From CAYGAG01 sp964347765 (GTDB lineage: Archaea > Thermoproteota > Bathyarchaeia > Bathyarchaeales > Bathycorpusculaceae), in NCBI GenBank assembly GCA_964347765.1, contig CAYGAG010000002.1, forward strand, positions 37,713-101,712: DNA of 64,000 bases, in the 5' to 3' direction. Position 1 is the stretch's first letter. The number at the start of each line of letters is the position of its first letter. A program made the position numbers and the translations under genes. This document shows positions 60,805 to 64,000 of the stretch, one piece after another. The notes beneath the pieces are model-generated. The model was not told the origin of the DNA. It saw only the letters and a program-made list of their open reading frames with translations, and did no database searches.

Positions 60805-61678
60805 TTATTTCTGGGCAACTGCTTGCGACGAACCTAATAAGAATTCAAGATGACCCTTCTCTTCCAACGTGTTCAGTTTCTGACAGCATTTTTTGCAGAA
60901 GGTCACGTCTTCTCTTCTCAGACCTTTTGCTATTTTCCAAGCCTTTTTCCATGTATGATAGGGCCCCAACCAATCCGTATCCTCCTCTTTAGTCTTGTCG
61001 AACTTACGTCTCTTGGAAGGTTTACAGTAGGAGCATGTGGATCTGTGGATTCTTGCGCGATCTGGTTTGGCCGTGTCCTTGTACACCCACCATTCAATGG
61101 TGCTTTCTGTTTCCGTTTCCCTAGGTTCTTGCAAACTAGGTTCTTGCAAACTAGGTTCTTGCAAACTAGGTTCTTGCAAACTAGGTTCTTNNNNNNNNNN
61201 NNNNNNNNNNNNNNNNNNNNNNNNNNNNNNNNNNNNNNNNNNNNNNNNNNNNNNNNNNNNNNNNNNNNNNNNNNNNNNNNNNNNNNNNNNGCAAACTAGG
61301 TTTCTGGGAGAAGCTGGTTTCTCTGCTCTGCTTCAGATCATCCCATTTGCCAGAACTCATTTCGTGTAGTTGTTCCAAGTACGACCTACGAATGAGACGC
61401 CATTTCAATGCAGCACCCATTCCGAATACCATTAAAGATAAGCCGCCTAATATCAGTGTCAAGCCCAACAGTGCACCAGGGATATTGCTGGCGTGATAGG
61501 GGATGAATAGAAACCATTCTGGCTCCTCTGTTAGACTTATACTTTCCAGCGTTCCACCTATGAAGAAGACCGTCCCGGCTAAGAACATCAAGATTGCTTG
61601 GCTCTCCCTGTTCCTAGATTCTTGCGCCCTTTCATGTAGATATTGGAGGAAGTCGAGTTTTACCTTGACATGGGACAT
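60805..61678 (-). CDS. Membrane protein with (QEPSL)n linker and C-terminal Cys domain, broken by the assembly gap
   Basis: Two minus-strand frames meet at the 100-N gap and are probably one gene. The N-terminal part (ATG 61678) has two hydrophobic helices (about 29-48 and 68-95) and ends in SFSQKPSL at the gap. The part after the gap begins with QEPSL repeats and continues with ETETESTIEWWVYKDT and a Cys domain (STCSYCKP ... FCKKCC). The linker is encoded by a 15-bp tandem repeat present on both sides of the N run. Total repeat number and frame across the gap are unknown. The C-terminal domain is a likely zinc site; function unknown. Confidence 0.65.
61121..61305. repeat. 15-bp tandem repeat interrupted by an assembly gap
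   Basis: The unit ctaggttcttgcaaa occurs four times in full plus ten bases from 61121 to 61190, immediately before a 100-base run of N (61191-61290). It resumes after the gap as gcaaactaggtttctggg. On the minus strand each unit encodes five residues (QEPSL). The repeat probably caused the assembly gap, so the true copy number is larger than visible. Confidence 0.85.
61191..61290. other. Assembly gap (100 N)
   Basis: Exactly 100 unresolved bases, a conventional scaffolding placeholder of unknown real length. It lies inside the tandem repeat of the membrane/zinc protein gene, so protein predictions spanning it are not reliable. Confidence 0.95.
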
Positions 61679-61973
61679 CTCTAACAATCTCTGCCTATGT
61701 GGATTTGCAGAATGTTCAAGGTAAATCTTGTTATCTACAAACCCTTACCTTGAATTAGTATTGTCAATACGCGGTCCACTGTTTACGAAGTCTACAGTGT
61801 GGCCTGCTTTCCATGTTTTGGACGAGACCCATGATGCTTACGTATGTCATCGATTCTGAAGAAACAACTCTTTACGTATAGGTCAATAATGAGGAGTATG
61901 TGGATGGTTTAACTCCACTTTGATTATCAACTAAACAGCCAAAGACTGACATCTAGATGCTTACGGTCATGGA

Positions 61974-64000
61974 CTAGGGATCTACCTCTCCGAAGTGTCT
62001 GGCTACTGTTCCTATGTCTCTCATGTCGACTACGCCGTCAGGAACCCCAATGACTGGTCCGGTCAAGTCACAATTGACGGGTGCATCAGGAACTGTCTGT
62101 CCAAAGTGTCTCGCCACCAAGCCGACGTCTCTCATGTCACATTTGCCGTCCGGCCAGCCATCCGGACCAGTTATGTCGCCGATTATAGAAATCAGCACCC
62201 AACCGTCTGACATCATGTTATCCTCTGTGGATACTTCTTCGTATACTACCGAAGCGGCTGCATTTATCGTATAGTTGCCCTTAGTGAAGCCGGATGTGCT
62301 CCATTCGAAAATTAGTGTTGTGAAGCCTCTGGCTTCCAAGGTTGCTGGTTGGGTGGTTATGATCTCTGTATCAGCGTATATTGTTATTGTGAAGGTTTCA
62401 CTGTATGTTCCGTAGTTCAACAAGTCAAGCTTGATGAACAGCGCAAAGCCTTGTCCGACAACGATTTTCGAAGTGATTACGTTTGTGATTCCTATGTCAT
62501 GTAAGCTGTATGGTTTGGCCAGGGGGTATCTATCTATATTGTTGGGGGTTATCGTATAGTTCAAGTCGACGATTCCGTCGCTTCCAGGTTCGTCTTGGTC
62601 TGGACCGCTAAGTATGTCTGTGGTCGCGTGTGTGCTCCAGTAGTTTCCACCATCTGGATAGCCGTTGTCCCAACTGTTTGGAGAGAGTGAGCTTATGGCT
62701 TGAATATTGTTGTTGATGAAGCTGTTGTAATAGATCATGTTGCCGTTGGAATTCGTCATGTTGATGCCTATTTCGTTTTCTGATATGATGTTTGCACAGA
62801 TGGTGTTGGTTGTGGATAGATCGGTTGAGTTGATGGCGATCGAGTTGGAAGACATTATGTTGTTGTAGATCTGGCAGTTACAGGAACCATCTATGAGTAT
62901 GCCTTGGTCGTAGTTTGTTATCACAAGGTTTGAAACAGTTGATCCAGATGCTCCAGGTAACAGGATTACGGCGATTCCGGATCCACCACCATCAAAGATA
63001 GGGCTACTTCCAGATTTTCCGAGAATCGTCAAGGTCTTGTTAATCACTAGATTCTCGTGGTAGACGCCTGGAGCGATCAAAATGGTGGTTCCTTCCGCAG
63101 CGTCTATTGCTTCCTGTACGGTCGGATAGTCCTCTGGAACTCTAATAACAGTTCCAAATGCATATACAGTGCCGTCGGATGAGCCTGCGTAAACCACGCC
63201 GTCAGCAACGGCGGGAGAAGACCATATGTCGCCGCCTGTTGTATAACTCCAGATGAGAGCTCCGGTCAAATCATCAAGACAGTAAACGTTATTGTCGAAG
63301 GAACCTACAAAAACCTTACCATTGGCAACAGCGGGAGAGGACCACACAAGACCCTCCGTCGTGTAGTTCCAGACATGTGTTCCCGTCAAAGCGTCAAGAC
63401 AGTAAACATTCTTGTCGATTGATCCTACAAAAACCTTACCGTCAACAACAGCAGGGGAAGATTCCAGCAATTGGCCTGTTGTGTAGTTCCATATATGCGC
63501 TCCAGTGGAAGCGTCAAGACAGTAGATCTGGGCGTCCCATGATCCTACGTAGACCTTACTGGAAACGACAGCAGGCGAACCTGCCCAGCCGCCTGTTGAG
63601 AAATTCCAAATGTGTGCTCCGGTCAAGGCGTCAAGACAGTACACACGGGCATCATCTGACCCCACATAAACCCTACCACCAACAACAGCAGGAGAAGAAA
63701 ATATCCTGTTGCCTGTTGTGTAGTTCCAGATATGTACTCCTGTAAGTGCGTCAAGACAGTACACACGGGCATCATCTGACCCCACATAAACCCTACCACC
63801 AACAACAGCAGGAGAAGACCTCACCGAGCCGCCCGTTGTGTAACTCCAGACATGTGTCCCAGTGTGTTGGTTCAGTGCATACACTCTGCTATCGTTGGAG
63901 CCTACGAAAACCATGCCGAAAGCAATGGCGGGAGAAGAGAACACACCGCCGCCTGTTGTGTAGTTCCAGATATGTACTCCTGTAAGTGCGTCAAGACAGT
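61974..64000 (-). CDS. Surface protein: PQQ-like propeller, beta-helix and dockerin-like tail (partial)
   Basis: The minus-strand frame is open from the window end to the stop at 61974, so the N-terminus is missing. The visible ~675 residues start with at least seven PQQ-like blades of 40 residues (pattern SSPAV...VYVGS...VYCLDALTG...WNYTTG). A NosD-like right-handed beta-helix follows (VPEDYPTVQEAIDAAEGTT, then parallel repeats with NxS sequons) and a CARDB-like strand domain (about VTSKIVVGQGFALFIKL). The tail is a duplicated dockerin/EF-hand-like unit (DITGPDGWPDGKCDMRD ... DMRDIGTVARHFGEVDP). It is probably secreted or wall-attached; no catalytic residues are recognised. Confidence 0.85.
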   Translation of the reverse strand, partial: CLDALTGVHIWNYTTGGGVFSSPAIAFGMVFVGSNDSRVYALNQHTGTHVWSYTTGGSVRSSPAVVGGRVYVGSDDARVYCLDALTGVHIWNYTTGNRIFSSPAVVGGRVYVGSDDARVYCLDALTGAHIWNFSTGGWAGSPAVVSSKVYVGSWDAQIYCLDASTGAHIWNYTTGQLLESSPAVVDGKVFVGSIDKNVYCLDALTGTHVWNYTTEGLVWSSPAVANGKVFVGSFDNNVYCLDDLTGALIWSYTTGGDIWSSPAVADGVVYAGSSDGTVYAFGTVIRVPEDYPTVQEAIDAAEGTTILIAPGVYHENLVINKTLTILGKSGSSPIFDGGGSGIAVILLPGASGSTVSNLVITNYDQGILIDGSCNCQIYNNIMSSNSIAINSTDLSTTNTICANIISENEIGINMTNSNGNMIYYNSFINNNIQAISSLSPNSWDNGYPDGGNYWSTHATTDILSGPDQDEPGSDGIVDLNYTITPNNIDRYPLAKPYSLHDIGITNVITSKIVVGQGFALFIKLDLLNYGTYSETFTITIYADTEIITTQPATLEARGFTTLIFEWSTSGFTKGNYTINAAASVVYEEVSTEDNMMSDGWVLISIIGDITGPDGWPDGKCDMRDVGLVARHFGQTVPDAPVNCDLTGPVIGVPDGVVDMRDIGTVARHFGEVDP
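63628..63818 (-). repeat. Near-identical 120-bp repeats encoding PQQ blades
   Basis: The 71 bp at 63628-63698 recur without change at 63748-63818, exactly 120 bp apart. The last ~48 bp of the window match 63713-63760, 240 bp apart. The protein unit is 40 residues. Such identity at the DNA level shows recent unit duplication or gene conversion and is a typical site of copy-number change between strains. Confidence 0.85.

Noticed and set aside
60850..61369. + strand ORFs spanning the N run
   Set aside because: They are reverse-strand shadows of the QEPSL repeat and include unknown bases.

Overview
This window is archaeal chromosomal DNA, most likely from a TACK-group archaeon of the Bathyarchaeia type; the domain is certain, the lineage moderately so. 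The archaeal evidence is the exosome superoperon, KEOPS subunits, archaeal topoisomerase IA, topoisomerase VI A and B, family-B DNA polymerase, ABCE1, AglB/STT3, CDP-archaeol synthase, RadB, a Clp1-type RNA kinase and an archaeal (TadA/TadC-type) pilus. The TACK hint comes mainly from a TackOD1-like zinc protein. Gene starts are often TTG or GTG, gene pairs often overlap by a few bases, and promoters look like archaeal TATA boxes. I saw no rRNA, tRNA, CRISPR array, insertion sequence or prophage.

Layout. 1-5.9 kb: proteasome alpha (partial), SBDS, exosome Rrp4-Rrp41-Rrp42, ribosomal protein L37Ae, KEOPS Pcc1, prefoldin beta, a DUF3194 protein and a DHH phosphoesterase, all on the + strand. 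6-9 kb: an ECF vitamin/metal transporter energizing module (two ATPases plus EcfT, no S component nearby) and 6-phospho-3-hexuloisomerase. 9.5-16 kb: a five-gene pilus/secretion locus facing a TackOD1 zinc protein. 16-23 kb: small zinc and membrane proteins, agmatinase, a methyltransferase, an RNA m5C methyltransferase and a threonyl-tRNA synthetase without an editing domain. 23-34.6 kb: PolB, a conserved gene broken by an in-frame stop, the N-glycosylation pair (GlcNAc-1-P transferase-like enzyme and AglB), GcvT, topoisomerase I and an Ost3/Ost6-like membrane protein. 34.6-41.6 kb: CarS, RadB, an RNase H-fold-like protein, Clp1-like kinase, a PAC4-like protein, a UbiD-family decarboxylase (candidate anhydromevalonate phosphate decarboxylase), a CBS protein and Sua5.

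41.8-47.1 kb: a minus-strand histidine-degradation cluster (HutU, HutI, a metallo-hydrolase, glutamate formimidoyltransferase), interrupted by a decayed dockerin-like fragment. 47.2-56.2 kb: a surface protein, a phosphoribosyltransferase, KEOPS Cgi121, a THUMP protein, isoaspartyl peptidase, a very unusual 21-residue Glu/Trp microprotein gene, ABCE1 and topoisomerase VI. 56.3-64 kb: accessory material: two tandem DUF72 proteins with different C-terminal additions, an unknown protein, a metallo-hydrolase, a membrane/zinc protein whose 15-bp tandem repeat broke the assembly (100 N), and a large PQQ-propeller/beta-helix/dockerin-like surface protein running off the end.

Functional links. Several t6A-modification parts lie in one window (Pcc1, Sua5, Cgi121). 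RNA processing and turnover (exosome, SBDS, Clp1-like kinase, ABCE1) are well represented. STT3, its lipid-carrier enzyme and an Ost3/6-like protein suggest an N-glycosylation apparatus that could modify the pilins and surface proteins. The most unusual items are the Glu/Trp heptad microprotein at 51148-51213, the PAC4-like and Ost3/6-like small proteins, the DUF72 fusions, the broken conserved gene at 26479-27174 and several genes that lack any ATG, GTG or TTG where homology says they should begin.
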